Notes: generated by a model from the letters alone, not told the origin. Counted from the first letter of the stretch, positions 1 through 13,600 are shown. The stretch is DNA of 27,696 nt from Mnemiopsis leidyi (GCA_000226015.1 JH154040.1:68503-96198); one strand, 5' to 3'. Translations and numbers: made by a program.

Positions 1-821
1 TGGTTGGGGTAGGCGTGACAAGGACACTTCGTGGAGGATTGTTCTTCCGACATCTCTAGGCTTCTTTCTTGAGTAGATGAATCAGTCTGAGTCCACCATC
101 TGTTGAGATCCTCTCTGTCCATCGATGAATTTGGAGAAGGTAGGCATGTTGAGTCAAGTGATACTCCTCAGTTCCATGGTTCCGTATATATACCATAGCG
201 TAGATCGTACATTAACAGCTGATCAAAGTTCATATAACTCACCCTGCTTGTCCTCGGCTCACATGCTGCATTTCCTCAACATGCATGGCTCACGTCCCTT
301 TCACGTAGCCTTTCAAGACTAGGATCACGTCTCGTGCGTTCAACCCTCCACATAAAACCTACCCAGGTTCTTACAACTTAAGTTGGTTCCCACCAAAGCT
401 AGTGGATCACATCACAAATGAAACATCACAAATTACATCTAGTCAGGTGATCCCTGTGGGAACCGGGATTGATTGGTTCTTAGTTGTCGGTCACCGCAGT
501 CATTGGCCTGTTTTAAGCGGTTGTTCGATTATTCTTAGTCAGCTCTTAGCAGCTCTTGAGCGGCTCTTTAACGGTTCCTAAACGGTTCTTATACGGTTCT
601 CAAACGGTTCTTAAGCAGTCCTTAAAGAGTTTTTAAGCGGTTTTTGCCCTATAGATTTTTGCCCTAATGCTGGTAAATGTCCATATTATGTTATGCAAAC
701 TGTATGTGTGCAATTTTTAAAAAAATCGTCCCGAGAGAGGGCTAGTAGTGGCACAGTGTTTCTCACTATCCCTCCCAAAAATCCTACTTAGTTGATTAAT
801 GTTAGTGCATCTCCAAAAGCG
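1..821. other. Upstream region of TECPR2 gene, no gene recognised
   Basis: Open frames here are short (65 codons) and look like chance. No conserved protein was recognised on either strand. The 530-650 stretch is a degenerate short repeat (listed separately). The promoter and 5' UTR of the gene starting near 822 should lie in the right part, but I see no convincing TATA box or initiator. Retroelement origin of 1-480 is possible, but I could not support it. Confidence 0.5.
500..650. repeat. Degenerate short tandem repeat, GCGGTTCTTAA family
   Basis: About ten imperfect copies of a 12-15 bp motif resembling ACGGTTCTTAAGCGG follow each other. The same motif family recurs near 19460-19640, almost 19 kb away, so it is a dispersed simple-repeat family rather than a one-off. 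Confidence 0.6.
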
Positions 822-3800
822 ATGATATATTTATTCAATATCAGCCATCTTATAGATAAAAGAAAGGCAGTCGCTGGGTGTATTGATGCCCTAGCTCTGA
901 AAAAGCCTTCAAGGTTTTTGGTATCTCGAGCTGTCCATAAAAGTGACATATTTTGCAATGTTACAGGTGCCGTTACAGTACACATCAGTTGGATGTGACG
1001 GAAAATGGCTGGTGATTGGTACTGATGTTGGCGTTCTTGTTTGTTACAACGAAGAGACTGATACGTCTTTTAGGATCCCACCTCAGGTAGGGTAGATAGT
1101 CGTCTTTTTCTGTGTATGACTTATTATACTGGCATAGCTATAAATGTATTGTTTATATATACCCCTGATAAATGTTTATGATGTATACATAAAGTTGTGT
1201 ATACACATAATGAATGTATACATGTATATTGTGCACCTAAAACACTCAATTCGATGTATACTGTTCAGGGATACAGTAAGATAGAGTACATTGAAGTAAA
1301 GAGAGGAATTCTTACCTGGGCCACTGACACTGGCTATGTGGGTGTAAGAGACTGCCTTTCTGAACATGAACATAAACAGGTACTTTCTTTGTAGCTTTGT
1401 TTGATTTCTGTAGCTAGTGATAGTCTTGATAATTATAGGATACCTCGTTTAGTTTGCTGGCAGAATATTTTCAAAATGCAGAGATTAGCAATTTGTCTGA
1501 CCCGATAGAGAGACCGGTATCTTTGCATAAAAACAAGAAAAATTCAAGTAAAAATAGCAGTTAAAACTTTCAAGCGATGACATAAGAGATCAGATGCTAT
1601 TAATAGTCAACGACTACACTTAGGCTATTTTAAACATAAAAAAGAAAATACATGAACAAAACACTCTAACAATCGCAAAGGGCCGCCAGGGCTTGGGACC
1701 TGGTCGAAGCACTTTAAACTAACCCTTCAGAACTCTATCTTAGTCTCAAAGTATTTGTATAAAAGTATTACGTAGTGTTAAAAGTATAAAAACTATAATG
1801 CAAATCATTTGTTTCTAGTATCAGTTTCATTGAGTCAAATACCGTTGAAAGTATCTCAAGAACCCTACGATCAGGGACACTTCACACTACACCTGTGCCA
1901 ATTCCAATAAGTTTAAGTTTTAAGATAATCAATTGTCACACAATTGTGTTATATCGCGGTTACTCGTGTATTTTAATCACAGTGACATCATCAATTAGCA
2001 GATATCGAACAAGTAACACAATACTTATATACATGTATACTCATTACTCAGTGTAATGTTGTAGACTTGAAATTTGATTCTCTCCTATCTTATCAAGTAG
2101 ATTCTTAAGTCCAAAACAGTACATTCTCCTATCTTATCAAGTAGATTCTTTAGGTCAAAACAGTACATTCGCGATTGAATAAGTGTTACTGTTTATGTGC
2201 CACATTCTTTTTCCCTTGTTTGTCCTGAAAGTGATAAAATACTAGATGAGAACTAAATAACACGTTATTTACTTTTACAGCTACTGAAGAAAATACACAA
2301 CGTATGTGTCAAATGTGTATGTTACTATGGGAACAAAGTTGCTAGTGTTGGCGATGATGGAATGGTTATGCTGTCGGACGTAAATTGGACCAAGGTTTTT
2401 TCTAGTTTTCTTATCAATTGGAAATTTTATTTGATGTATACAATTGGTTCTTATCTTAATTTGTGCTCATCAATAGTCAATTATTCTTGGTACCTAGCCA
2501 AACACGTACATTTTTTGAACATTCACTTATAATATCTTATCATTACTATGTTTATCTTTAATTGAATTACACGATTAGCCTATCTTAAACAAATTTGTTA
2601 TCATTATTCAAGAAACTTGATTAGAAATATTGAGTTAGATTATACAATACTGTTGTATTTTGATTCTATAATTAAGACTACATTCATGGCTAAAAACAAA
2701 AACATACATATTTAACTACGCTATATCCACAAATAGATGTATTTTTGAACAAAGCTATATCTTGAAACTCAGCCATATCTCATTTTAAACAAAGCTATAT
2801 CTTAAAGCCCAGCTATATCCCATTTCAAACAAAGCTATATCTTAAAGCCCAGCTATATCCAATTTTTAAACAAAGCTATATCTTAAAGTGCAGCTATATC
2901 CCAGGGAGTGATAAGTGCCAGTTCTGCTCTACACACGGAACCTCACAAAGTTATTAGTTTGTTCTTTCTGTCTACCGAGTAAGTGAAACTTTAACTTTCT
3001 AGTTTCGCAAGCCTTGACAATTTGTTAGAAATTAAATTTTCGCTCAATTGAAAACTTAAAAAGTAAAATCTACAGCATTCATGGAGAGGTGTCGCAAATT
3101 TTCAAATTCATTGATCCTGCATTAGTTTTTGTAGTCATTTTTTATAGATTGACTACAAAAAAGGCAGGACCAAAAAATTTTGAGAAATGAATTATAAAAT
3201 TTAAAACAAGAATTGCCACAGTTTGATTATTTTACCGTCCTATACCTACAGCAATTCTCCTTTACAACATTGTGTAGTGGAAGTTGTATGTGTGCCGTTG
3301 TACGATTAGTAAACGAATAGGAGTGTGCTATCGGAAATTATTTCACGAGTGCCGTAGGCACGAGTGATAAATAATTTCCGATGAGCACACGACTAATGAG
3401 TTTACTAATTGTATTATCAACTGACTTAAATAACTAAAATACTTACAGGATTAAGAACATCTTCCACCTTCTTTATCTTTTAAGTTATTGGCTTTTAAAA
3501 AACGTTGCACCAATATGCCGTGTAGCAATTTATGCACTCTATATCCAACCCGAAATAGGTTCAGTAAAAATATCCGTTAGTTAAGCAATTCTAATTGATT
3601 GTTAATTTTATGAAGGAGCACATGTTTTGCAGCTAAGCCGCGCGAGTGTGACCATTGCGAGCACATCGCCATAGCAACATACCACGTCAAAAAAGTGCTT
3701 ATTTTACACGTATGTATAGGAGTGTGCTATCGGAAATTAGTCAACGGTACTTGGTAACACGGGAGGTTGATAATAGCAGTTACAACGTTCCTGTGTATGA

Positions 3801-4686
3801 GCCAGTGCGCATACTTAATCGTCTAGATACATGATAAGTTTGATAAAGGAGCAGGCACGAAAAATGTTTGCGGCACCTCCCCAGGAATAACGTTCTGTGT
3901 TTGCATTTACCTAACTCACTTGTACTATGAATATTTTACTTCACCCAGAACCATTTCAACTCTACATATTACCATTTCAGGCTTCTTCTATTGACAACAG
4001 TCCTTAAAACTGTGTTTCTAAAAATAGAAGATGATGCTTGTACTGTGATTCCTGTCGGATCGAAAGAGAGAAAAAGGTAAAACCGCCATTTTACTTTTTG
4101 ATTTATTAGACTATTAGAGAACTTGATTGACCATTAAGAATCACACCTGGCATATTTTTGCATTAAATGAGACATTTTCTGGTAATCTATAACAACTGCT
4201 CTATTTAGTGGGGAGTACGGTGCGTGTGTGCTTGACGAGTTTAGTGTGCTAGTTGCGCGACCTGGACTAAGATTATGGTACGCCAATACGTCTGGGGCGG
4301 TCCTTAAAACGCTTCAACTCAAGAATGTGCTCAAGGAATGTCAGATCAGCTGCTCTGGTAGCAAAGCGGTGGGTTTATAGTGAAGCTAAATGTATTTTGT
4401 CGTTGCCGATACGGGAGTAAATTACATGATTTCAAAATACATGACTTAATTAATATATTTTCCACATCAATCATGGATAGTGAAATAAATGTTTGTTTTA
4501 AAGATACCCATGTTATAAACGATATAATTATAAAGTAACTTATGTCCCCTTAGGGCAGAACCTTGGCCGAGTTTATACCCAAATCCGGAATAATAAACCG
4601 AGTTGAACGCATCGACGAAAAACTAGTCGTGATCCAGCTCAGGAATTTGTATGCAGTCGTAGAGACGATAGATTTGACTGTAGTAG
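822..4686 (+). CDS. TECPR2: TECPR2 N-terminal WD40-like module (8 exons)
   Basis: Eight short exons encode about 300 residues with repeated beta-propeller blades. Visible are GKWLVIGTDVGVLVCY (967 exon), RGILTWATDTGYVGV (1269 exon), NKVASVGDDGMVMLSD (2281 exon) and LLLLTTVLKTVFLK (3981 exon). The 74-nt exon at 2905-2978 is invisible as a long ORF; I found it because the 2281 exon ends in phase 0 and the 3981 exon starts in phase 2. It opens after CCCAG, ends at a perfect GTAAGT donor, fills exactly the blade missing relative to TECPR2, and has the right phase. The start ATG at 822 is a guess: its exon ends at 920 with GTATCT, and the next intron is only 46 nt. Confidence 0.75.
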
Positions 4687-7600
4687 GTAAGATATTTGTA
4701 ATGTCAAGGTATTGTGATGATTAATCGCTCCTCACTATACTATACAATACACGGTGCTGGAACCACTCCGACACAGAGCGGTGTCAAATTTTGGTAAAAT
4801 CGTGTCACGTGGTTAGCGTGGTTAGTGGAACGCGCAAGTCAATAATAAGGTGATTTGTCCCGCGCACGCGAGTATATTTTATTGGCCGGCAGCTTGGTTC
4901 CTAAAAAACATGCAGCAGCATTGAATTGAAATGGCTTGGTATACAAGCGGCTGCTGGCGCCTAGCCGGCTCTTTACTCATTCGTTAGTACATCAGAATAC
5001 CTGCAGGCTGCGCTCTCAGATTTCAGCGGTTACAAACTGAAAATAGTTTATTATTAATCAAAAATTGCAGGTTGGCTTCAAGAAGAAGCACTTGACTGGT
5101 ACGCATGTCACAGAACACTCATACTCTTGTTTCCTGAAAATCTTGTAAAAAGGTTTATCGTGACGGACGACCTGACTCTGGTTTCAAGCAATTCAAGTGA
5201 AGAACTAAAAACGGACAGCTCACACGACTTTACAACGATCGGAAGAAATAATGAAAACGTTCCTGTTTTCGAAAATAAGGCGACAAATGCTGAAAATGGT
5301 CAATCAACTTCTGTGTTACAGAAAAAAGACAGTAATATGAATAACCAGTACGAAATGGTCGAAACATCGTCTCAATACAAGCCAGTGTCTCGGGCTAAAC
5401 TAGAAGAAATATCAAACTTTGTTAAAACTATCTGTGAGCGTGATACTTCCGACCCAGAACCACTGCCCTCCGACACGGCCCCGGAACAAACAGAAACACT
5501 CTGTATTAGCCCAGAAAATCTTAACGAGCAGTCTGAAATCTCAGTGTATCCTCCAAACGATTATTTTGTTTCAGAAGAAACTACATGTGAATACCATAAT
5601 GATTCCAGAATAGACGAGATTCATGATAGTGGCGACGTTCGCGACTTTTCAAGTGAAGAAACCGTGAGACTGTCTAATCACTGCGAAAATAATCCGACTC
5701 TGAATGATAAAAATTTGGCGTCCAGTGAGCATGACTCTTTTCCAGAGAATACACTTACTGATTCATGCGACATCTTGTTATCACCAAGTGATGATGATGC
5801 AATGCGGTCCACAAAAGATGACGCACAGCCTCAAAATTACGTCATATTGCCACCCCAAAATGACGTCACACAACTCCAAAATGACGTCACACAACTCCAA
5901 AATGAAGTCACACAACTTCGAAATGATATCATATTGCCACCTCAAAACGAGGTCTCACAACCTCAAAATTTCTCGACGTTACCCCTTAGTGACATTTCGA
6001 CGGCCGATAATGACACCGCATTTATTCAAAATGACGCAATGCTATCCCAAAATGATGGGAAATCATCGCAAACTGATGTCGTACTTCCCCAAAATGACCT
6101 CACTATTACAATTACTGCTGTTGGAATGAACAATGAGGAATCTCCAGAGAATGTTGAAATGTCAATCGCAGACAGCAACAATATTTCTAGGTAAGTGTTT
6201 AATTTTATATTTGTTTAATAACTTTCCATTCCACGTTCAAACTTTCCAACCTGGAACAGGTGACACCGAGCACACAAACACCTTCTGTGTTCTACTCAAA
6301 TTTCACCTTGGTCCACTACACCACACAAATAGTACTCCTCTAGAAACTGCTTTAGTAATTGACCCTACTCAAAGCAGTTCTACTATATCTACACATCTGG
6401 ATCCCTCCACTCCTTTAAATCGGCCCAATCACACTGTCACCTCACTCAATAATCTCATTATTCGGAAATGTTTTGTGCACGTGTAATATCGTTTTTTACG
6501 CACGTGCAGTATCGGTGTATTGTGCTCGTGTAATTGTATTGCACATGTAGTGACTAGTGGCGAGACTCTCGAGGTTTTATGTCGTGGTGCTTTAAGGTAG
6601 ACAACAGTTCTGCTTGTGGTAATACTTTAAGGTAGACAACAGTTCGACTTTTGGTAATACTTTAAGGTAGACAACAGTTCTGCTTGTGGTAATACTTTAA
6701 GGTAGACACAGTTCGGCTTGTGGTAATACTTTAAGGTAGACAACAGTTCGGCTTGTGGTAATACTTTAAGGTAGACAACAGTTCTGCTTGTGGTAATACT
6801 TTAAGGTAGACAACAGTTCGGCTTGTGGTAATACTTTAAGGTAGACAACAGTTCGGCTTGTGGTAATACTTTAAGGTAGACAACAGTTCGGCTTGAGGTA
6901 ATACTTTAAGGTAGTCACAATTCGGCTTGTGGTAATACTTTAAGGTACACAACAGTTCGGCTTGCCTGTCGACCTTCGTATTTACTTTGGTCGTTGCTCG
7001 TTTTTTCTTTGTGAAGGAAATAGATACACAATTACACAATGTGAGATATATGATGAGATATCATATGATGGGATATCATATGATGATATGACTACTTAAA
7101 CTCTTAAACGCTTCTCTTAAAACCATAGTCATGGCACTAATACAAGTCTACCACAATTTCGAGTAAGTTATGACTCAGCAGATAATGGAGAAAGGTATTT
7201 TGGGGTTTAAAGGTCGCAAATTTTTCGTGTCATGTGAAAACGATTGACCAATGGTATAAACGATTTTGGATGGAGTAAAAAGTTTCAATTTTATTACTTA
7301 GCCACTTGACATCGAAACATTTCAGTTCAGAGAAAAGCGTGATGGAGGAACTGAAGAGTAACTTTGGGAAGAAAATGATCACATCATTTGGTCTAACACC
7401 GAGCCCTCACAAACAAAAACAGCTCATCACTTCAGACACCACTCTCCCACTGTTTGAGGTGAGAAAACACAAACTCTCATCACTTCAGACACCACTCTCC
7501 CACTGTTTGAGGTGAGGAAACACAAACGCTCATTACTTCAGACACCACTCTGCCACTGGTTGAGGTGAGAAAACACAAACGCTCATCACTTCAGACACCA

Positions 7601-10600
7601 CTCTTCCAATGTTCGAGAGGGGCTAATTGTCTAGATGGGCTTAAAGAGAAAGGTATTTTTGGGAAGGGGTCACTAATTTTAAACAATAACCGGCTACAAA
7701 GCACTGTTTTTCAGCTCCTCACTAGTCAAATTTTTGACCCCTCCCGAAAATACCTTAAGTCCATTTAATCTATCTTAAATCGATTAGATTCCCTGGTAAC
7801 CTAACACAAACAATTCAAACACAGCCGGACAAAATCTCGCTGTCCTCGCAAGACACAATCTCCCTACACAGCAGCTCTACTAACTGCGAAGATGATGAGG
7901 ATAGAATAGCCACCAGAATCCGGAGGAAGAAAAGAAGTAAGTTTGAGAAGATTTTGTGTGATTTAAAGGAAGAAAAAGTATGATTAGATGTCAGAGGGAA
8001 GAGAGCTTGACGCAGTATGTTTGACATAATATTCGCTGTAACAATCCAGATTTAGGTGTTTTGGGTTGGGCCAGGGATCTAAATTTAAGAATTTAAGAAG
8101 CAGGGTTTCTTATAATTAATCACTCTTAGTTTGAATCCTACAAGAAAATACCTCAGAATCTCATAAAGACGTGACCTCTTCTCCGGATATCCACGCTGGC
8201 ATAATCAGTAGAGAAGATCCACTACAAGATACGGAAAAATCCGCCTCTGATTTTATCTCATCCGTTGGACCTGCTTCCTCCCTTGACATCAGAGAAACCG
8301 ATAATGTCGTGGAAAATTTGGAAGGTGAAACAAATGAGGAGCAGTTTGATACGGTGATAGGTACGTCATTATCATGACTTACCTTGACAGCTACAGAATC
8401 TGTATAGAATAGGGAGACAAAGTCACAGGTCACTATTGTGATTCGTATATTCATGTTTACACTAACAAGCAATGTTATATATTCGAGTAGAGAAGGTCAG
8501 AATCAGATTAACAGATTTAGCTGAATAGTCCGCCTACCAGCCACCCATGCTCCCACCCTGTCCCAGCACCACCCTAACCGCCCTTGTCCCGACCCGACCC
8601 CAACTCTATCACCATTGTCCCAACCCAACACCACTCCCTTTTACCCTTCAACCTACAAAAATACTCCAGGTCTGGATGTGAGCTCGATTCTTACGGGGCT
8701 CGCTAATCTAGAGGAAGGTGTTCTGAAGTTAGACGATCTAGGTCTTCCTGTTCTGCAGTTTGACGATCCTTATGAGGAAGAAGAAGAAGCTGAAGAGGAA
8801 GATACCGATGGGGAAGTGGGGGAGGAGGCTGAAGGAGATTTTGGAACCAATTGTGACGAGGTTTAAACCATTTCCGCATTTCCCTAGCACTGATCGGATC
8901 AAGATTATTGAGAAGTAACAAGGTTACAGCTTGTTAAGTCGCGTACTTGCAGATTCGTGAATTTATTTCCTCAATATCACGTGATCGCAGGAGATAGAGG
9001 AAGATGTTCGTGAAGAAAACTCTCCTCTACTTACCTCATCATCATCCACCATAGTGGACGGAACAATACACACTGACAACATTGAAAACACTGACAATTA
9101 CTTTGTGGCTGAAGTCCGTATGGAACGGTTTGCTAAGCTTGAATTGTAGTTTTTACTTTTTAGAATTGTAGTTTTTAGAAGTAGTAAACACCAACGTGAT
9201 CCTTGCTATTTAAATTACGATTACTTAACTTAACTGTAAAAAATTAAATGATCAATAATTGTGATGATTAAATTCAAGTTTAAGAAATTATATGAAATTA
9301 ATGCTGAACATATTGTAATCATCCAAAGGGGATATGACATGGACTATGAAATGCTACAATCTAGAGGTTACTTTCTGTTGTCCCCAGGAGTAGAACAGTT
9401 CCAAGTAGCAGTAATGACGGAAAAGCATATTCCAACAGAACGTTCTCTGAATCTACTTTCGACCTGTGTAAGTAAAAACTTTTCGTATGACAAATGCAAT
9501 TTAGAATTTTTGTTTCCAACAGTTCCGTCGTCTACTCAGTTGGCCTATTTTACTAGTTACTGTCCCTTATCTATTCAAAACTATTCACGAAGAGCAAAAA
9601 GTGTTAATTCGTATTTCTCCATATCACATCAAATTTTTTTAACCATCAGACGATCTGGAGCGACGACCCTCAATAGAGTTGGGGGAGGATCCCCAAACGA
9701 GCGAGATGGGGGTAGACCCCCTGATGAGGGAAACCACGTCCCCGACATCCTCCGACACCTCTGTCTTTTCTTCTCCGTCCACTCGTCACAGAAAGTCACG
9801 TGATCGAGATGACAGTGTTTTCCTGACTGACGACAGTTGGTTGGAACTCCGAGGTCAATAGAGATCACGAATGACTACTTTCCTATTTTTTCCCTGGTTT
9901 TTATCACAAATATTTGGAATGAAGATGGTCATGCAGGCTCGTAATTGTTAGCCTGGATCAAAAAAATTTACTAAATTTTCGTGACGATACCACCAGGTCC
10001 TACGATGTCTAAAATGTACGTGACGATATCCTGCCTGGCGGTAAGCAGCGTGAGTGTATGGTGCACAGACAACTGGGGAAATGTCTACTTCTCCCTCAAC
10101 ACTCGTGGTCGTTCTCTCGCGTGGGAAAGAGTTCAGGGGGCCAAGCTTGCGTCCCTGAGTGTCTCCGATTCAGGGTTGATCGTGTGGGGTGTTACTACAA
10201 ACAAGCGTGCTGTCGCCAGGTAATGGGGGGGGGGGGATTTTCAAGCAACTATTAAATTTTCTCAGCGGTTATCTAGGCCCAATGGTAAAAAATCCTGACC
10301 GTTAAACCGGTCCCTTTCAGTTACATTTAGCTGCATTTTTTTGCACTTAGTTGCATGCATTCGTAATATTTTTACCGTCGACCAATGCTAACTTTAGTGA
10401 AAATTCCTTTAGAATATAGCAAGCGCTGTCTAGTTAGAGCGGCCGCATAACTCCTAAATGTCCAGGTTTGGAATAGAAAACAGTCAGCTGCAAGGGACAG
10501 AATGGAGTGAGATGATGCTGGAAGCAGTGACGTTGGCGGTGGACGAGAGTTCGGTGTGGCTGCTGGTGTCCAGTGGTAAATATCGCCTTTACTTCCGGGA

Positions 10601-13600
10601 GGGGGTCACGCCTGACGATCCGCAGGTGGGTTTTGATCATAATGTTTTATGTCTGTGTTAGACTTTTTTGACTCGGTTTTTTTTTGGACTCGATATTTTA
10701 AACTTTATCGCGCGACATTTTTAATATTCCAGTGTTACCGATCTGCATTGTACTTTCTGATGATTCATGGAACAGAATTGTTAACTAGAACTTAGGTGGA
10801 ACAAAATTATAGATCAAAATTAAAAATGTCATATAATGCTGTTAGTAATATAAAATTCAAGAATATTTTAAAGTATCATACAATATCGTCAAGTTACACA
10901 TGGTGAGGGTAAGTGGAATAACACGCAAAAGATATTTAATTATAAGTACATATTGTAAAATTGATATTATCTATGTAAATTAGTTGGTGGACAATCTCAC
11001 AATCATGATTTTGTAAAGTACGCAACACAAAATTGAACAGGGAGCATGGTGCTTGTATCATACTTGTGACAAAGTTTCACCCAGAACCTCAACAAAATCT
11101 TTCTTCAGGGCGAGAAATGGTTGCCAGTTTCCATCCAGAACCTCAACATTGTCTCTCTTCAGGGCGAGAAATGGTTGCCGGTTTTCACCCAGAACCTCAA
11201 CATTTTCTCTCTTCAGGGCGAGAAATGGTTGCCGGTTTCCACCCAGAACCTCAACATTGTTTCCCTCTCGGTGAGCAGCTCGGTGGTCTGGGGTGTTCTG
11301 GACTCAGGAAAGTTAGTAATTAGACACGGCATCAGCTCCGCCCAGCCCCTGGGAAATTCCTGGCATGTTCTTAGTGTTAACAACGTGAAGTGTTGCCATG
11401 TTGGACGAAATTGGGAGGTTTGTTACAGAACAAGTAAACCTTTTTCTTTGTCTAGCTTTAATCGAGTTTTTCAAATTGTTAAATCACTCTTTACCTTGGT
11501 ACTGCTGCTCAAAAAAGGAACTGGCCCTAGCTTTTTTAGAATGTTGATTGTTAGATTGTTGGCTACTAACTAATTCTACTGTGCAGTTATACAAATAACT
11601 AGTAGTTAACAGAGAAGAGAGTTGTGACCTACTCTAGTTCATTTTTCCAAAAAGTTGTTAATGATCACGTGACTTTTATTAAGTGTCTATTTTTGTCAGG
11701 TGGGCTGGGTTGTTGACAGTGCGGGGATTGTTCATTTTCAGTGCGGGGTCCTTCCTGCCAAACCTCGGGGTTCCAACCTCTGGTGGCAAGTCAGGTATTT
11801 AGTCACGTGTGGTAGTCAGTGTCACGTGTCGTAGTCACGTGTTGTAGTCATGTATTGCAGTCACGTGTTGTAGTCTCGTATTGTAGTAACGTGTTGCAGT
11901 AACGTGTTGTAGTCACGTGTTAAGTAGTCACGTGCCGTACTCACGTGTTGTAGTCACAAAAACAAGCGTAACACAAAAAAGTGTAACACAAAATAAATGT
12001 AACACAAAACAAACTAGACAAAAACAAGTGTAACACTTATACAAACGTCACACTAACACATCTCTGCAATGATAAGTGTATAACCGCCCCCTTATGTTGC
12101 AGTGTGAGCGAACAGCTTGGCAGTAATTTCGTGACAAACACAGTCGGACTTTTCACATCACGGAGGCGAACACTCGATGTTAAACAGGTATCACCTGACT
12201 ACTTTCAATACTGCAGTTTATAAACACTGTTATGTTAGAATGTGGGATTGTTTTAAGTCCTAAAATATTTCGTAGATCTTTTGAAATTGATGTACATTTG
12301 AATTTGGTTGCTAAAATCATAGTACCATTTATCAATATAAGTGTTATCAAATAAAAAGGACGGTATCCCTGACGACAGAATCCTTGACGACACCTTATCC
12401 CTTTGTGGCACATGATCCATGGTGGCACAGTCCCTGTCGAAACAGTCCCTATAAATGACATTGTCCCTGACGACACATTACAATACAGTCCGACAAAGTC
12501 CCTGACGACAGAGTACCTGACGACACAGTACCTGACGACAGAGTCCCTGACGACAGAGTACCTGACGACAGAGTCCCTGACGACAGAGTCCCTGACGACA
12601 GAGTTCCTAACAGCAACATGTCCTCAGGTATGCACCTCGACGGAGGGAGGAGTGTGGTTGCTTAGCAACTACAACACCCTCTACAGAAGATACGGCGTCA
12701 TTACCGGACACAACTGGGCCAACATATCACGAATGTTAGTGAGCGGTAGACGGGAACAGTGGAACACTCTTGCCGGAGAGGGAGCTTATCCGGACATCTC
12801 AGGTCCGGTTTGGGGTCTGACCATGTCCGGAGAGATTGTCTGTTTTACCCGGTCTTCGCCCCCTCGTCCTCTTGATAAACCCTGCTTACAGGGACGTGTT
12901 GTTCACATTGCCGCTACAACTAACGTTCTTTGGGCTGTCGACCAGAGCGGCCAGATTCACGTCCGGGCGGGCCTTGCTCGGGACAACGTAACTGGAACTC
13001 ATTGGCAGAGTCTCAACATGGCACAAATGTTCGGTGTGCTCCTTCATAAACTCAGCTGTTCAGATCGAGGGGTATGGGCTGTTGACAACACAGGTACATC
13101 CTGGTTTAGGACAGGATGTGCTGCTGGGACAGACACAGTTCAAGCGTGGATCAAGGTCGAATCGAACTGCCCAAACTTAAAATTCCGGGAAGTTTCCGCT
13201 GCCGGATCTCTGGTGTGGGCCGTCGATGTCCGAAACTCCGTGTACGTCCGGACAGGGGTCTCCTACTCTCTCCCAGTGGGGAACTCATGGGAACATGTTC
13301 CCGGACTACAGTGTGTACTCGTTCGTGCAGCGCAGGAGGGCGTGGTCGCTCTATCAACCTCACAAAGTCTGGTGTATCGACATGGAACCTGTCCAGCTCT
13401 TCCGGCCGGAAATTACTGGAGGAAAGTACCCGGACCTCCTCCGGACGGATCGGTTTCCCTCATAACGACCCTGAAAGGGGGCGGTGTTTGGTGTCAGAGT
13501 GGACGTTCGAACTTGCTCTATGGTAGGAGAGTAAAGACAATACCGGACGGCGAACATGTGACTGATCATGGGGCGGGGGTTGAGCCGGCTGATGATGGAT

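Noticed and set aside
2630..2690. Possible TECPR2 exon with IELDYTILLY
   Set aside because: It looked like the missing blade, but has no good splice sites or phase. The 74-nt exon at 2905-2978 fits both.
822..4686. Gene being HPS5 rather than TECPR2
   Set aside because: The WD40 parts are related, but the gene continues into tectonin repeats and ends in a WEVV LIR, which HPS5 lacks.
6133..6486. 117-codon plus-strand ORF
   Set aside because: It begins inside the 5071 exon in another frame and continues into the intron. No domain or start context supports it.
6585..6964. Regular 35-bp repeats resembling a CRISPR array
   Set aside because: Copies are directly adjacent with no unique spacers, and the locus is an animal intron.
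9261..9803. 180-codon ORF as a separate gene
   Set aside because: It starts in AT-rich intron and runs through TECPR2 exon sequence in another frame. It has no recognisable domain.
12403..12627. Reading the last TECPR2 exon upstream through the LTTE repeats
   Set aside because: The upstream exon ends in phase 0, CCTCAG at 12627 gives a proper acceptor, and the tectonin homology begins right after it.
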